Source of the DNA: Plantago ovata
Lineage: Eukaryota; Streptophyta; Magnoliopsida; Lamiales; Plantaginaceae
Assembly (NCBI GenBank): GCA_028274465.1
Contig: CM051456.1
Span: forward strand, 86,104,753 to 86,168,752
DNA: 64,000 nucleotides
Reading direction: 5' to 3'
The position numbers and the translations under genes were made by a program. Positions 1 to 11,102 of the stretch are shown here, one piece after another. The first letter of the stretch is position 1. Each line of letters starts with the position of its first letter. Under the pieces are notes generated by a model. The model was not told the origin of the DNA, searched no databases, and saw only the letters and a program-made list of their open reading frames with translations.

Positions 1-101
1 AGCTATTGGGCTCGAGGAGCATCTCTAGGGCTCGAGGAGGACCTTACGTCAAGGTGACACCCTCCTTCGAGAGAAACTAGGCAGAGCACTACTCGGACCA
101 C
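1..101 (+). repeat. Element B 5' LTR, left fragment
   Basis: Matches the 3' LTR of B from 55573 onward almost base for base, including the shared stretch about gaccttacgtcaaggtgaca. It has a 4-base difference (cctccttcgag against cctccgag). The match stops at 101, where element A begins; the last five bases ACCAC are A's target-site duplication. The first ~180 bp of this LTR lie left of the window. Confidence 0.9.
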
Positions 102-1297
102 TGATGAACGTGTATTTTACACTTTCATTCGAGTCTTTTTCACCAATTTAGCTATCCTCTAGGTTAACTTAGCTTATATTTTAGTGCATTTTATTAGAAT
201 AGTGTCACGTTTCCCTTTTCTTTGTATTTTTTAGGTTTTAGGTGAAAAACGTACTTTTATGGGCAATTATGTTGAAGAGAACGAAGATTTGATGCTTCGT
301 GGTCATCCGTGGTGTATCTAGAATGTTCCGGATGAGATTTGAGGACTAGGGGTCGAGTTTCAAGGCTTAAAGGTCACTAGAAAGCAAAATTCGAGTCCAA
401 AAGGAAACAATCTCAAGAACCGCGTCAACCGCCACTGAAGGTCCCGGGCGGTTCGCCCGGGACGTGGGGCGGTTCGCCCGGTGCCAGGCGGTTCGCCTGG
501 CATACCGGGCGGTTCGCCCCCCATTGTTTCGTAACTATAGCCTACTTTAGTCGTTTTTCATACCTTTTCCCCTTATTTTGAGAGACAAATTCTCCAGAGC
601 CTGTTCTGGGAATTATTAGCATAGAAGACTCTTTTCTTATTGATTTGGAAGCTTAAGCATAGAGATTGGACATCTTTGATTCTCGATTCTTGCTTGTGAG
701 TTAGCAATTCATCGGAGATTGACATCCTTCGTTGGTAACTTGTATCTCACGATTTTTCTACTTTATTTATTTCATTCAACATGTTTTCCTTCAATCTTGT
801 TTTGTTTCTTGTTGATTGCAATTTATCTATGAGTAGCTAAATCTATCATTGGTGATAGTATGTGATTTCTTAGCTAGGGTTCTTGATTATGCATGAGTGG
901 CTTCGCCCGTTTAAGACTTGATTTATTGTTTTATTTCTTTGATCTATCTAAGCCATCTATCTTCGTATTGTTGAATTGAAAGGAACACATAGGACAATCC
1001 ACGATCATAGATTTCTATACAAACTTCAAGTACTTCATGCATGATTATTACCCGTTGCTTTGATTGATCATACTATCACAAACTTCCATCATATTGATAA
1101 GAAAAATATGTGCTTTACTTGATTCCTGATTTATAGTTTAAGTTAAATTAGATAAAGCTAGTTATAGTCCTTAGAGATCGACACTCGAGGTTATTTTATT
1201 TCTACACTACGTGCCTTGGTTTTCGTTGTAGTTGTGAATTGCCTTTGGCTAAAAACAAATTTATTTGATTAATTGAGTCTGACAATCTCGTTCAACA
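102..1297 (+). repeat. Element A 5' LTR
   Basis: Starts TGATGAACGTG and ends TTCAACA, just before the primer-binding site. It aligns to the 3' LTR along its length. It lacks a roughly 66-bp segment present near 10843..10908 of the 3' LTR and about 10 bp covering the TATA-like run at 10261, so this copy may have lost its promoter core. The terminal CAACA differs from the CATCA of the 3' LTR. Confidence 0.9.
442..521. repeat. GC-rich palindrome array in element A 5' LTR
   Basis: Four adjacent inverted repeats with the core GGCG-GTT-CGCC. Two are perfect over 19 bp: CCCGGGCGGTTCGCCCGGG and its neighbour with GCCAGGCG/CGCCTGGC arms. The loop is GTT in all four. The array lies just upstream of the position where the 3' LTR has a TATA-like run. 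The equivalent array in the 3' LTR is at 10168..10246. Confidence 0.85.
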
Positions 1298-1300
1298 AAT

Positions 1301-1318
1301 TGGCGCCGTTGCCGGGGA
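1301..1318 (+). other. Element A primer-binding site (tRNA-Asp)
   Basis: TGGCGCCGTTGCCGGGGA is the exact complement of the 3' end of plant tRNA-Asp(GTC), whose end is CCCCGGCAACGGCGCCA as I recall it. It lies 3 bp after the LTR end. The same site occurs in C (16657), D1 (31216) and D2 (39603). Confidence 0.9.
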
Positions 1319-1460
1319 CTATACTCCTTTTTTCTCTTTAACTTATTTATATTTTCAGCATTCAATTCTCAGAGTGAGTAGTTAATTTGTTTCCAGAATT
1401 TTGCGACTTCTAACAGGACTAATTTTCAGTTTGAGTTACTCCTGTTACAGATATTCAGGT

Positions 1461-2689
1461 ATGACGTCCATGAAAGCTCGCGTGATGCCCCAATTCTCGC
1501 AAGTTAGGAGAAGTTCAACTATATACTTGGAGGAAGAGTTGAAGTGGTACGAAGCGACAAGTTCAGTGGTGAGAGACATACCGAGGTTTGAAGATGGAGT
1601 GGGGATGAATCCGTTAAGTTTCATCGGATCCTATGAGGAAGAAATAGCAAAAGTTCCAGCAACGGGGTTCACTGAGGACCAGTTATGTAGGAGATTATTT
1701 TCTTTCGCTCTCGGATATGAACCAAGGCTTTGGATATCCAGGTTAGCACCAGGATCGCTGAAAACATGGAGCCAAGTAGTAGAGGAGTTCTTGGCGCGAT
1801 TTATGCCTTACCATGAGACAATTGCCTTACGAAATAGGATAGAACATTTCAAGCAAGGAGAGCATGAGCGGTTTTGTGACACCTACGAACGTTTTGAGTT
1901 GTATAAACGTGAGTGCCCCCATCACCGTTTCGACGACGGGGAGTTGATTTGGTATTTTGTTGGTGGTCTACGTGATGATGTTAGGCTTCAAGTGGATGGG
2001 ATGTGTGGAGGATTAGAAGAATGTACAGTTGAAGAGGCAGAGAAGGTCCTTCGAAGGTACGCCAGTGGTTCTGCACAATCTAAGAGGCTAATGTCGAGTC
2101 AAGTCACCAATGGGGATTCAAATCGGGGTGAAACTGAAGGCTTATACGAAGGATATTCTGAAGACGAAGATATCAGTGAGGAAGATGAATATGCATTTTA
2201 CGCAGGAATGAAGGCCATCGAAAGTGTTTATGAAATTGCACACGCGGGGCAAGTTGAAGATAATCTCCGTTTAGCGAATGTTTTTGAAGGGGTCGAAGTA
2301 ACTGAGCAGCAACTGGAGAAATTAAGCTTGTTAATGTGTGAAAACGTAGAGGAGGTTCATCAACTCGAAGATGGGAAGGTTTTTTACGAAGCCGCCCCTC
2401 TGGAGGTGGCGGACGAACCGCACAGCATAGGGGGCGTTCGCCCCCCACAGGCAGAGAGCTGGGGGCGTCCCAGCTCGCCCCAAGCGATTCGCCCGGGGCA
2501 GGGGGCGAACCGCCCCCTAGCTCCAGGGAGCTGGACGACCCCAGCTCCACTGTTTCGACACCCGAAGCTGATTTCGTCGATCCCAAGCCACTTCCAACTG
2601 TTACTACTGAGGTTCCTGAGTACGAGGAAGTGAAACTACTCCTCCGAGGTGGAAAGGTAACTACAATTCCTAATTTTGTACGTCCTTAA
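1461..2689 (+). pseudogene. Element A gag, frameshifted
   Basis: Structural protein of the virus-like particle. The likely start is the ATG at 1461 (MTSMKAR); an open frame extends slightly upstream to 1401. A retrotransposon gag domain spans about residues 60-200, with the usual run around SFALGYEPRLWISRLAPGS, TWSQVVEEFLARF and a RIEHFKQGEHERFCDTYERF segment. The tail is acidic. The frame shifts inside or next to the GC-rich array at 2389..2525: downstream of it the Athila-like reading (VPEYEEVKLLLRGGK) is in another frame and ends at TAA 2687..2689. No CCHC zinc knuckle is visible. Inactive. Confidence 0.8.
2389..2530. repeat. GC-rich palindrome array inside gag of element A
   Basis: Runs of GGGGGCG-TTCGCCCCCC, CGATTCGCCCGGGGC and GGGGGCGAACCGCCCCC lie within the open frame, encoding a Gly/Pro/Arg-rich low-complexity stretch. 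They are the same motif type as in the LTR (core GGCG-N3-CGCC) and appear to have been inserted into the gag C-terminus. The reading frame changes on either side. Confidence 0.75.
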
Positions 2690-3831
2690 CATATTAAATC
2701 TACTGTGACTAACGATGCAGGAACAAGCACTGAACAAGAAGTTGGCCAAAGTTCGGAAGAACCTCAAGTGCAGGACGATATACCTCAAACACCCGAAGGA
2801 GACGTTGTCGATGATGAGGTTACGGGGGATACGCCTAACAATACAGAGGTGCTTCATAAGTCCTCCAATCCATATGTGCCCCCAAAATCTCATGTACCAT
2901 TCCCTAGTAGAATCAAACCGGTCAAGAAGGATATAATGGAGTCACCGCTGTACTAACGCCTCTCTAAAGTCGAAGTTAATGTACCTCTTTTGGAGTTAAT
3001 TCAGAATATTCCCGCCTACACGAAGTTCTTTCGGGAGGTGAAGAGTAACAAAAGAATTTTTTCGGGGAGGGAAGTGAATGGGATCGAGACAGTGAATTCT
3101 ATTGCGGAACTTCCAACGAAGCAACGTGATCCGGGAAGCTTCATAATTGACATTACTATGGGCAATGGGCGGTCCACCAAGGCTATGCTCGACTTAGGAG
3201 CTAGCATCAATCTCATGCCATACTCAGTCTATAAATCTCTAGATCTTGGAGAAGTGAAGCCAACCGAGATGGTAGTACAAATGGCAGACCATAGCGTGAA
3301 GCGTCCTGTGGGAAGAGTTGAAGATATCCTTGTAAAAGTTGGTAAACTAATAATTCCTGCAGATTTTGTGATCATGAAGTTGGATGATGAAGGGAAGAGC
3401 CATGTTCGTGAGCACGTGGTGTTGCTTGGAAGACCATTCATGGCCACTACCAATACATGCCTTGAACTCAAAGGCAAGAAAATCTCCATGGAGGTAATGG
3501 GTGAGAAAATTGAATTGGTAGGATGTACCATAGGAGATAAGGAAGTCGTAGAAGAATTAAATTTTGTCGATTGCTATGATTCTATGATTTCTGAATTTCA
3601 TCATTGCTATGATAATCGTGAACCTCTTGAAGAGGCACTAACCATGCAGGTTGCGACTTGCTACTTATCCGAAGAAGCAAGGGAGATAGTTGAGATGATG
3701 GATAGTACGCCTGAAATTCCCGAGGAGAAGAAGTGCTTGAACCTTTAGATGAAGAAGAGGTAGAGAGCAAATTTCCAGAAGAGCCTAGCTTAGAATTAAA
3801 GCCCCTTCCTGCACACCTCAAGTATGTCTAC
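2690..3831 (+). pseudogene. Element A protease region
   Basis: Encodes the gag-pol linker and a retropepsin-like aspartic protease that would mature the polyprotein. The linker contains PYVPPKSHVPFPSRIK, and the protease has the catalytic motif as DLGASINLMPYS (DLG in place of DTG, as in other Athila elements) and the flap-end run VVLLGRPFM. A TAA at 2954..2956 interrupts it in frame, and the frame shifts near 3737, after which the normal Athila continuation (EPSLELKPLPAHLKYVY) reads up to the solo LTR junction at 3831. Inactive. Confidence 0.82.
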
Positions 3832-4170
3832 TGATGAACGTGTATTTTACACATTCATTCGAGTCTTTTTCACCAATTTAGCTGTCCTCTAGGTTAATTT
3901 AGCTTATATTTTAGTGCATTTTATTAGAATAGTGTCACGTTTCCCTTTTCTTTGCATTTTTCAGGTTTTAGGTGAAAAATGTGTTTTTATGGGCAATATT
4001 GATGAAGTGGACGAGATTTTGGTGTTTCGAGGACATTCGTAGAGTATCTAGAAGGTTCCGGATGAGATTTGAGGCCTAGGGGATGAGTTTCAAGGCTTAA
4101 AGGTCAATAGAAGGCAAAATACGAGTCCGAAAAGGAAAAGAAGACTAAAATCTCGCTGAGATTGATCTGG

Positions 4171-4255
4171 ATGTCCCAGGCGAATCGCCTGGGATGTGGG
4201 GCGAATCGGCCCATACCAGGCGAATCGCCCGGCATCTGGGGCGGTTCGCCCCGTA
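4171..4255. repeat. GC-rich palindrome array in the solo LTR
   Basis: Contains the perfect palindrome CCCAGGCGAATCGCCTGGG, then copies with GGGGCGAATCGgCCC, CCAGGCGAATCGCC and GGGGCGGTTCGCCCC. Loops are AAT three times and GTT once, unlike the all-GTT array of element A's own LTR. It lies just before the TATA-like run. Confidence 0.83.
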
Positions 4256-4268
4256 CGTTTCCGAACAC

Positions 4269-4277
4269 TATATATAT
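4269..4277 (+). promoter_or_regulatory. TATA-like run in the solo LTR
   Basis: TATATATAT lies about 15 bp downstream of the palindrome array, in the position expected for a U3 core promoter. The 3' LTR of A has the same run at 10261. No transcript evidence is available. Confidence 0.45.
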
Positions 4278-5049
4278 GTTTGCCCATTCTCTATGTTTTT
4301 CATACCTTTTCACATTATTTTGAGAGACAAATTCTCCAGAGCCTGTTCTGGAAATTCTTAGCATAGGAGACTCTTTTTCTTATCAATTTGGAGGATTAAG
4401 CATAGCAATTGGACCTCGTTCTTTATCAATTCTTGCTTGTGAGTTAGCAATTCTTCGGAGATTGACGCCTTTCGTTGGTAACTTGTATCTCACGATTTTT
4501 TTGCTTTTATTTATTTCTTTCAACATGTTTTCATTCAATGTTGCTATGATTCTTGTTGATTTCGATTTATCTATGAGTAGCTAAATCTATCGTTGGTGAT
4601 AGAATGTGATTTCTTAGATAGGGTTCTTAGTTATGCATGAGTGGCTGTAACGCAATTTAGACTTGACTTATTGCTTTATTTCTTTGATCTATCTAAGGCC
4701 TCTATCTTCGTAGTGTTGAATTGAACGGAACACATTGGACAATTCATGATCTTAGATTTCTACGCAAACGTTCAAGTACTTCATGCATGATTATTAACCT
4801 GATGCTTTGAATGATCATACTATCGCTAACTTCCATTATTATTGATAAGAAAATCTGTGCTAAGTCGTTTGTTGAGTTTATAGTTTAAGTTAAATTAGAT
4901 AAAGCTAGTTATAGTCCTTAGAGATCGACACTCGATGTTATTTTACTTCTACACTGCGTGCCTTGGTTTTCGTTGCAGTTGTGAATTGCCTTTGGCTAAA
5001 AACAAATTTATTTGATTAATTGAGTCTGACAATCTCGTTCATCATCTAC

Positions 5050-7906
5050 TTAGGGGAAAATAAGAAAAAACCTGTGATAGTCTCTTCACACCTCTCTAGC
5101 GATGAAGAAGGTAAGCTAATTGAGGTCTTAAGAAAAAATTCTGCAGCCATAGGATGGGGGATTAGTGATATAAAGGGAATTAGCCCAACACGGTGTGTGC
5201 ACAATATCACTCTAGAGCAAGATCAAACCCGTTAGGCAACCTCAGCGTAGGATAAATCCAACGATGCAGGAAGTAGTGAAGAAAGAGGTGATTAAGTTTC
5301 TAGACGCCGATATGATCTATCCCATTCCTGATAGTCGATGGGTGAGCCCCGTCCATATAGTTCCTAAGAAATCTGGGATTACGGTAGAAGAGAATGAGAA
5401 GAGAGAGTTAGTACCTGTTAGGAAAATCACGGGATGGAGAATGTGCATTGATTATAGGAGGTTGAATGCCGACACCAAGAAAGACCACTTCCCTTTGCCA
5501 TTTATTGATGACATGCTAAACCGCCTTGCGGGGCGGCAATTTTATTGTTTTCTTGATGGCTTGTCAGGTTTCTACCAGATTCCGATTGCACCAGATGATC
5601 AGGAGAAGACGACATTCACTTGCCCATTCGGGACGTTTGCTTATAGGAGGATGCCATTCGGGCTATGTAACGCCCCCGCCACTTTTCAAAGGTCCATGCT
5701 TTCTGTTTTCTCTGATATGGTGACCAAATTTGTTGAAGTTTTTATGGATGATTTTTCTCTCTTTGGTGATTCTTTTGATGAGTGTTTGCATAGACTAGAT
5801 CTTATTTTGAAAAGATGCATCGAAAGAAATCTAACATTGAGTTGGGAGAAAAGTCATTATATGGTTAGAGAAGGCATTGTTATAGGACATGTGGTTTCTG
5901 AAAGGGGGATTGAGGTTGATAAGGCTAAGATCGAAATAATTGAGAAACTTCCCCCACCCACTTGTGTGAAAGAATTACAATCTTTTCTTGGTCATGTAGG
6001 TTTTCATAGGAGGTTTATTAAAGATTTTTCGAAAATTGCTAAACCTTTAAGTAACTTACTGGAAAAAGATGTGGTTTGCCATTTTTCTGATGAATGCTTG
6101 GTTGCTTTTAATACCCTTAAAGAAAAGCTTGTTACTACTCCTATTGTTGTGCCACCTGATTGGAAACTTCCTTTTGAGATAATGTGTGATGCTTCGAATT
6201 TTTCTATGGGTGTTGTTCTATGCCAAAAAGTTGATAAGCAGTATCGTGTGATTTATTATGTTAATAAGACTTTAGACTCAGCTCAAGTTAATTATACAAC
6301 TACTGAAAAGTAATTTTTAGTTGTTGTTTTTTCATTACAAAAGTTTAGGTCTTACTTGATTGGTCATCCTGTGAATGTCCATATTGATCATGCTGCTTTA
6401 CGACATTTAATTGCCAAACAAGATTCTAAGCCAAGGTTAATCCGTTGGGTCTTATTGTTACAAGATTTTGATTTGACCATAGTTGATAGAGCTGGTAGGG
6501 AGAATTTTGTTGCTGATCACTTGTCTAGAATTCCTAATATTCCCGTGGATTCGATTCCTATTAATGATGATCTTCCTGATGAGCACTTAATGAAAGTCAC
6601 TGAAGAGCCATGGTATGCTGATATTGTGAACTATTTGGCTATGGGTATTTGCCCAACTAATATTTCAGCCTCCGATAGGAGAGCTCTTGCCAAGCGTTGC
6701 AGGTATTACATATGGGATGATCCGAATCTTTTTAAAGAAGGAGCTGATGGAATTCTGAGAAGGTGCATTCCGCAAGAAGAACAACAAAGTGTCCTGAGTC
6801 ATTGCCATGAGCTTCATTGCGGCGGACATTATAGTGGCATTAAAACGGCTCGCAAGGTGCTACAAGCGGGATTTTTCTGGCCAAGTTTGCACCAAGATGC
6901 TCGAAGTTTTGTGAAAAATTGTGACCCATGTCAACGAGGGGGTAATATTGGCAAGAAGGAGGAAATGCCCCTTCAAGGGAATCTAGTGGTCGAGCCTTTT
7001 GACGTGTGGGGCATTGATTTCATGGGACCGTTTCCATCAAGTAGAGGTTACGAATACATTCTCGTCGCGGTGGATTATGTGACAAAGTGGGTAGAGGCGA
7101 TTCCCACAAGAAAGAATGATGCCGCGGTTGTTACGAAGTTCTTAAAGGATGTGATCTTTTCTAGATTTGGATGTCCTAGGACAATCATCAGTGATGGAGG
7201 TTCGCACTTCGTCAACAGAACCTTTGCTTCTCTTCTTAAGAAGTACGATGTCACCCATAGTGTTGCTACGCCATATCATCCACAGACTTCGGGACAAGTT
7301 GAAGTTAGCAACCGTCAGATTAAGAAGATTCTCGAGCAAGTGGTGAAGCCTAGTAGGAAAGATTGGTCTGGAAAATTGAATGATGCGCTTTGGGCGTATA
7401 GAACTAGCTACAAGACGGTGATTGGAACCACTCCCTATAGACTTGTATATGGGAAAGCATGCCATCTTCCTGTGGAATTGGAACACAAGGCATATTGGGC
7501 TATTAAAGAGCTAAATCTTGATTTGGGAAAAGCTGGCGAAGAACGGTTGTTACAACTTGATGAGCTTGATGAATTACGCCTCGGTGCCTATGAGAACGCC
7601 AAGATCTACAAGGAGCGTACCAAGAAGTATCATGATCGTGGTATAGTACGTAAGGAACTGATTCCTGGTCAAAAAGCTTTGGTGTTTAATTCTCGCCTTC
7701 GTCTATTTCCTGGAAAGCTCCGTACTCGTTGGGATGGACCATACGAGATTGTCCAAGTTGCTCCCCATGGAGCTGTAGAACTCTTGGATCCAAAGACGGG
7801 CAATACTTTCAGAGTGAATGGGCAACGAGTGAAACCATACTTCGAGCTTCCTAGTGATCAAGTAGAGGTTGATCATCTCGAACTAACCTTTCCCATCTCT
7901 ACTTAA
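5050..7906 (+). pseudogene. Element A pol: reverse transcriptase, RNase H, integrase
   Basis: Copies element RNA to cDNA and integrates it. The RT shows WVSPVHIVPKK, GWRMCIDYRRLN, the metal-binding Asp in FLDGLSGFYQIP and the catalytic FMDD (5738..5755). RNase H follows, with IMCDASNFSMGVVL. Integrase has the HHCC zinc region (HCGGHYSG...NCDPCQ) and the D,D,E core: [18 protein letters not shown] and GQVEVSNR. It ends at TAA 7904..7906. It has a frameshift near 5222 and one in-frame stop at 6311..6313 in RNase H, where relatives have TEKELLAVV. Otherwise the frame is open from 5239 to 7906. The Athila assignment is confident. Confidence 0.9.
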
Positions 7907-8040
7907 GGATAGGTATGATGTATTTTGTTATTTTAAGCATGTCATTGTGTTTTAATTTATATTTTCGTATGTGTTTGGTGATAAAATAGGTTTTAAGATG
8001 ATAATTTTGCGTTTTGGGAGGAAAAAGGCGTCTCCGGGAG

Positions 8041-8250
8041 TCTGGCGATGCCAGGCGAACCGCCCTCCACGTGGGGCGATTCGCCTGGAAAGTCCAGGCT
8101 ACCTAGGACGTTCTGGACGCCCCAGGCGAATCGCCCCCCACCTGGGGCGGTTTGCCCCGGGTGTCCAGAAACCCGGAGCGTTCTGGACGCCCCAGGCGAA
8201 TCACCCCCCACCTGGGGCGGTTCGCCCCGGGTGTCCAAAAACCCGGAGGT
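8041..8250. repeat. GC-rich palindrome array downstream of integrase, element A
   Basis: Contains AGGCGAACCGCC, GGGGCGATTCGCC, AGGCGAATCGCCCCCC and GGGGCGGTTTGCCCC units, with a roughly 62-bp direct repeat (about 8110..8171 and 8173..8234). Loops AAC, ATT, AAT and GTT are all represented. Downstream sequence resembles what follows the second internal arrays of D1 and D2. Confidence 0.82.
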
Positions 8251-9038
8251 CCGGATTTTCATTCGGAACCCCATTTTTCTCCTATTATGCTATATTATTG
8301 ATCTTTTTACTTCTTTTATCGCCCGTTTTGGTTTCTCACGAGTTTCCTTGAATCCTATAGGTTACAGGTACAAGTTAGCTCTCACCTTAAATCCACTTTC
8401 GACGTTCGGGACGAGCGACGACGTTCAGGTTTGGGGGGGGGGGGTTATCGCTGGCTATCTCTATACTTGTTTTGCTTATGATAAACTCGTGAAATACTTT
8501 GTTTGCATTTGCACGTTCACCACTTTCTTAGTATTTAGTTGCATACACTACATTTATCCTAGTATAGTTTTGCACGTTTTTATGTGGAGTTTATTGCCAG
8601 ATTTTTTGAACTTTTTATTGGTAGATTAACTAGTTATGACCTTTGACAATGCGTTTCATCTCTATGAATTGGTTTGAGGTTTTTCTCGCTTGGCTTGTCA
8701 CATTTATATATGCACTTAGTTAAGCTTGGTAGTCTCGACATCACTTAGTGGTGTTTTTTCTAATGCGGTTCACGAAGGCCTTTATAATAAGATGATGCAT
8801 GTTAGAGTCTTGTGGTTGTTCTCCCGTGTAATTATGTACCTAAGAGGCAACAAGTCTTCACCTTGCTTTGAGACTGCTAAATGCCTAGGAAGGAGGTAGT
8901 GTCAGATTGTGTGATCCTTTGTTTGAAACCTATTCTAACGAATAAGTTTGGGGAGGGGGTTATGCTGTCATTATGACTTGTTTTCCGATTTTGAGTGTTG
9001 TGAGTTTGTTTTCCTTTTTCGTAAAGTTTGTGCTCCAA

Positions 9039-9056
9039 CCTATTCTTTCGAATAGG
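9039..9056. repeat. CCTATTC/GAATAGG hairpin followed by a G-rich tract
   Basis: CCTATTCTTTCGAATAGG is a 7-bp stem with a 4-base loop, directly followed by TTTGGGGAGG. A first, mismatched copy is at 8930..8947. C and both D units each carry the pair intact, with loops TTTC or TATC. Confidence 0.75.
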
Positions 9057-9807
9057 TTTGGGGAGGTCGTTTGTGAGTCATTGTAATTTCTTTTTCGTTG
9101 TGCTACTGCTGGCTGTATACAAGAAAAAAATCGAAAAAAAGGAAAATGAAAAAATTTCCAGAAAAAAGAAAAAAAGGAAAAATCTGGAAAAGAAAAAACC
9201 AAAAAGCAAAGAAGGGTCCAAAGAAAGATAAAAAGCAGTTTAGCAAAGTGTTTGTCTCATTTTTCAATTCTTGTAATGTTCGTAATCGAGTTGTAAAGTG
9301 TGTCTTTTGTTTGTTTGAGTGTCATCTGTTCTAGACCACCCTCGTCCTGCCATTCAGGAAGTGGTGATAGTTTATGACTTTGCTTGAGAGATGAGTAGAA
9401 TAGGGGAGTCTGAACTTTTAGGGAACCCTCCTTCGTTTGATGAGAGCCAGTATTGGTTCGACCTCTTTGAGGGAAAGTCTTAACTTGGTGAACAGCACTA
9501 CGTCCTCCGTTTCATAGGCACGGGACAACCATTCGTATTTTAACATGTTTCATTACGTCGTCACTGACTAGGTCCAGGTAGAGAATGTTACGAGAGACTA
9601 TCTTGTTTAACATAGTGCATATGTGAATGTGTATGAGTCAATCGAGACATTCCTCAACCAATATCCATGTTATGATTTGTATGGTCATTGTTCATAAGTT
9701 TTTGATAGACTCAATAGATCAGTTCATTTCATTTGGCATGAGACTCCATTTTGTGTGTTGCATTGGTTTTTTGCATTAGAGTCTAGCTTAGTTGCTTGAG
9801 GACAAGC

Positions 9808-9828
9808 AAAGGTTCGGTTTGGGGAGTT
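9808..9828 (+). other. Element A polypurine tract
   Basis: AAAGGTTCGGTTTGGGGAGTT lies directly before the 3' LTR start TGATGAACG. It would prime plus-strand DNA synthesis. It is preceded by the hairpin GCTTGAGGACAAGC (9794..9807). Confidence 0.8.
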
Positions 9829-11097
9829 TGATGAACGTGTATTTTACACTTTCATTCGAGTCTTTTTCTCCAATTTAGCTATCCTCTAGGTTAATTTAGC
9901 TTATATTTTAGTTCATTTTATTAGAATAGTGTCATGTTTCCCTTTTCTTTGTATTTTTCAGGTTTTAGGTAAAACGTACTTTTATGAGAAATTATGTTGA
10001 AGAGAACGAAGATTTGATGCTTCGTGGTCATCCGTGGTGTATCTATATGTTCCGGACGAGATTTGAGGTCTAGGGGTCGAGTTTCAAGGCTTAAAGGTCA
10101 CTAGAAGGTAAAATTCGAGTCAAAAAAGGAAACCAGCTCAAGAAACAGCGTCAACCGCCACTGAAGGTCCCGGGCGGTTCGCCCGGGACGTGGGGTGCTT
10201 CGCCCGGTGCCGGGCGGTTCGCCTGGCATACCGGGCGGTTCGCCCCCATTGTTTCGTAACTATATATATGTTTGCCTACTTTAGTCGTTTTTCATACCTT
10301 TTCACCTTATTTTGAGAGACAAATTCTCCAGAGCCTGTTCTGGGAATTATTAGCACAGAAGACTCTTTTTCTTATTGATTTGGAAACTTAAGCATAGAGA
10401 TTGGACATCTTTGATTCTCAATTCTTGCTTGTGAGTTAGCAATTCATCGGAGATTGACATCCTTCGTTGGTAACTTGTATCTCACGATTTTTTTGCTTTT
10501 ATTTATTTCATTCAATATGTTTTCATTCAATCTTGCTTTGATTCTTGTTGATTGCAATTTATCTATGAGTAGCTAAATCTATCGTTGGTGATAGTATGTG
10601 ATTTCTTAGCAAGGGTTCTTGATTATGAATGAGTGGCTTCGCGCGTTTAAGACTTGATTTATTGTTTTATTTCTTTGATCTATCTAAGCCATCTATCTTC
10701 GTAGTGTTGAATTTAAAGGAACACATAGGACAATCCATGATCATAGATCTCTATACAAACTTCAAGTACTTCATGCATGATTATTACCCGTTGCTTTGAT
10801 TGATCATACTATCACTAACTTCCATCATATTGATAAGAAAAATTGATCAATCTCTGATTTCCGAAAACATTCATTCTCTATATGGATATGGCAAAAAGTT
10901 AGAAACCTTATGCTTTACTTGATTCCGGATTTATAGTTTAAGTTAAATTAGATAAAGCTAGTTATAGTCCTTAGATATCGACACTCGAGGTTATTTTACT
11001 TCTACACTACGTGCCTTGGTTTTCGTTGTAGTTGTGAATTGCCTTTGGCTAAAAACAAATTTATTTGATTAATTGAGTCTGACAATCTCGTTCATCA
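9829..11097 (+). repeat. Element A 3' LTR
   Basis: Starts TGATGAACGTG and ends CGTTCATCA, then TSD ACCAC. It is 1269 bp. The palindrome array is at 10168..10246 and a TATA-like run at 10261..10270. It has a segment near 10843..10908 absent from the 5' LTR. Otherwise very close to 102..1297. Confidence 0.92.
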
Positions 11098-11102
11098 ACC
11101 AC

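Larger units (their letters stand above)
3832..5044 (+). mobile_element. Solo LTR of an A-related element
   Basis: Begins TGATGAACGTG, ends CGTTCATCA, and is flanked by a perfect 5-bp duplication TCTAC (3827..3831 and 5045..5049). It is 1213 bp and collinear with the A LTRs, with no internal region, so it is the product of LTR-LTR recombination. It carries its own palindrome array (4171..4255, mostly loop AAT) and a TATA-like run at 4269. It interrupts the pol frame of A exactly between codons of the conserved linker KYVY/LGE. Confidence 0.93.
7907..9828 (+). other. Element A 3' untranslated region
   Basis: No coding potential beyond shadow frames. It holds, in order: a palindrome array (8041..8250), a run of 13 G near 8433, a degenerate (8930..8947) and a perfect (9039..9056) CCTATTC/GAATAGG hairpin each followed by TTTGGGGAGG, an A-rich tract (9120..9230), a conserved block shared with C and D (about 9330..9780), a short hairpin (9794..9807) and the polypurine tract. 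The same order of landmarks recurs in C, D1 and D2. Confidence 0.75.
102..11097 (+). mobile_element. Element A: Athila-type Ty3/gypsy retrotransposon inserted in B's 5' LTR
   Basis: Two LTRs starting TGATGAACG (102..1297 and 9829..11097) flank a tRNA-Asp primer site, gag, protease, RT-RNase H-integrase and a long 3' untranslated region. A 5-bp duplication ACCAC lies at 97..101 and 11098..11102. RT, protease and integrase sequences resemble plant Athila elements (protease DLGASINLMPYS, RT FMDD, integrase ending near HLELTFP). It is dead: stops at 2687 and 2954, frameshifts near 2400-2570, 3737 and 5222, a solo LTR at 3832, and a stop at 6311. No env-like ORF is visible between integrase and the 3' LTR. 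Confidence 0.92.

Noticed and set aside
442-521. CRISPR-like appearance of the palindrome arrays
   Set aside because: Units differ in length and loop, have no unique spacers, and lie in plant LTRs.
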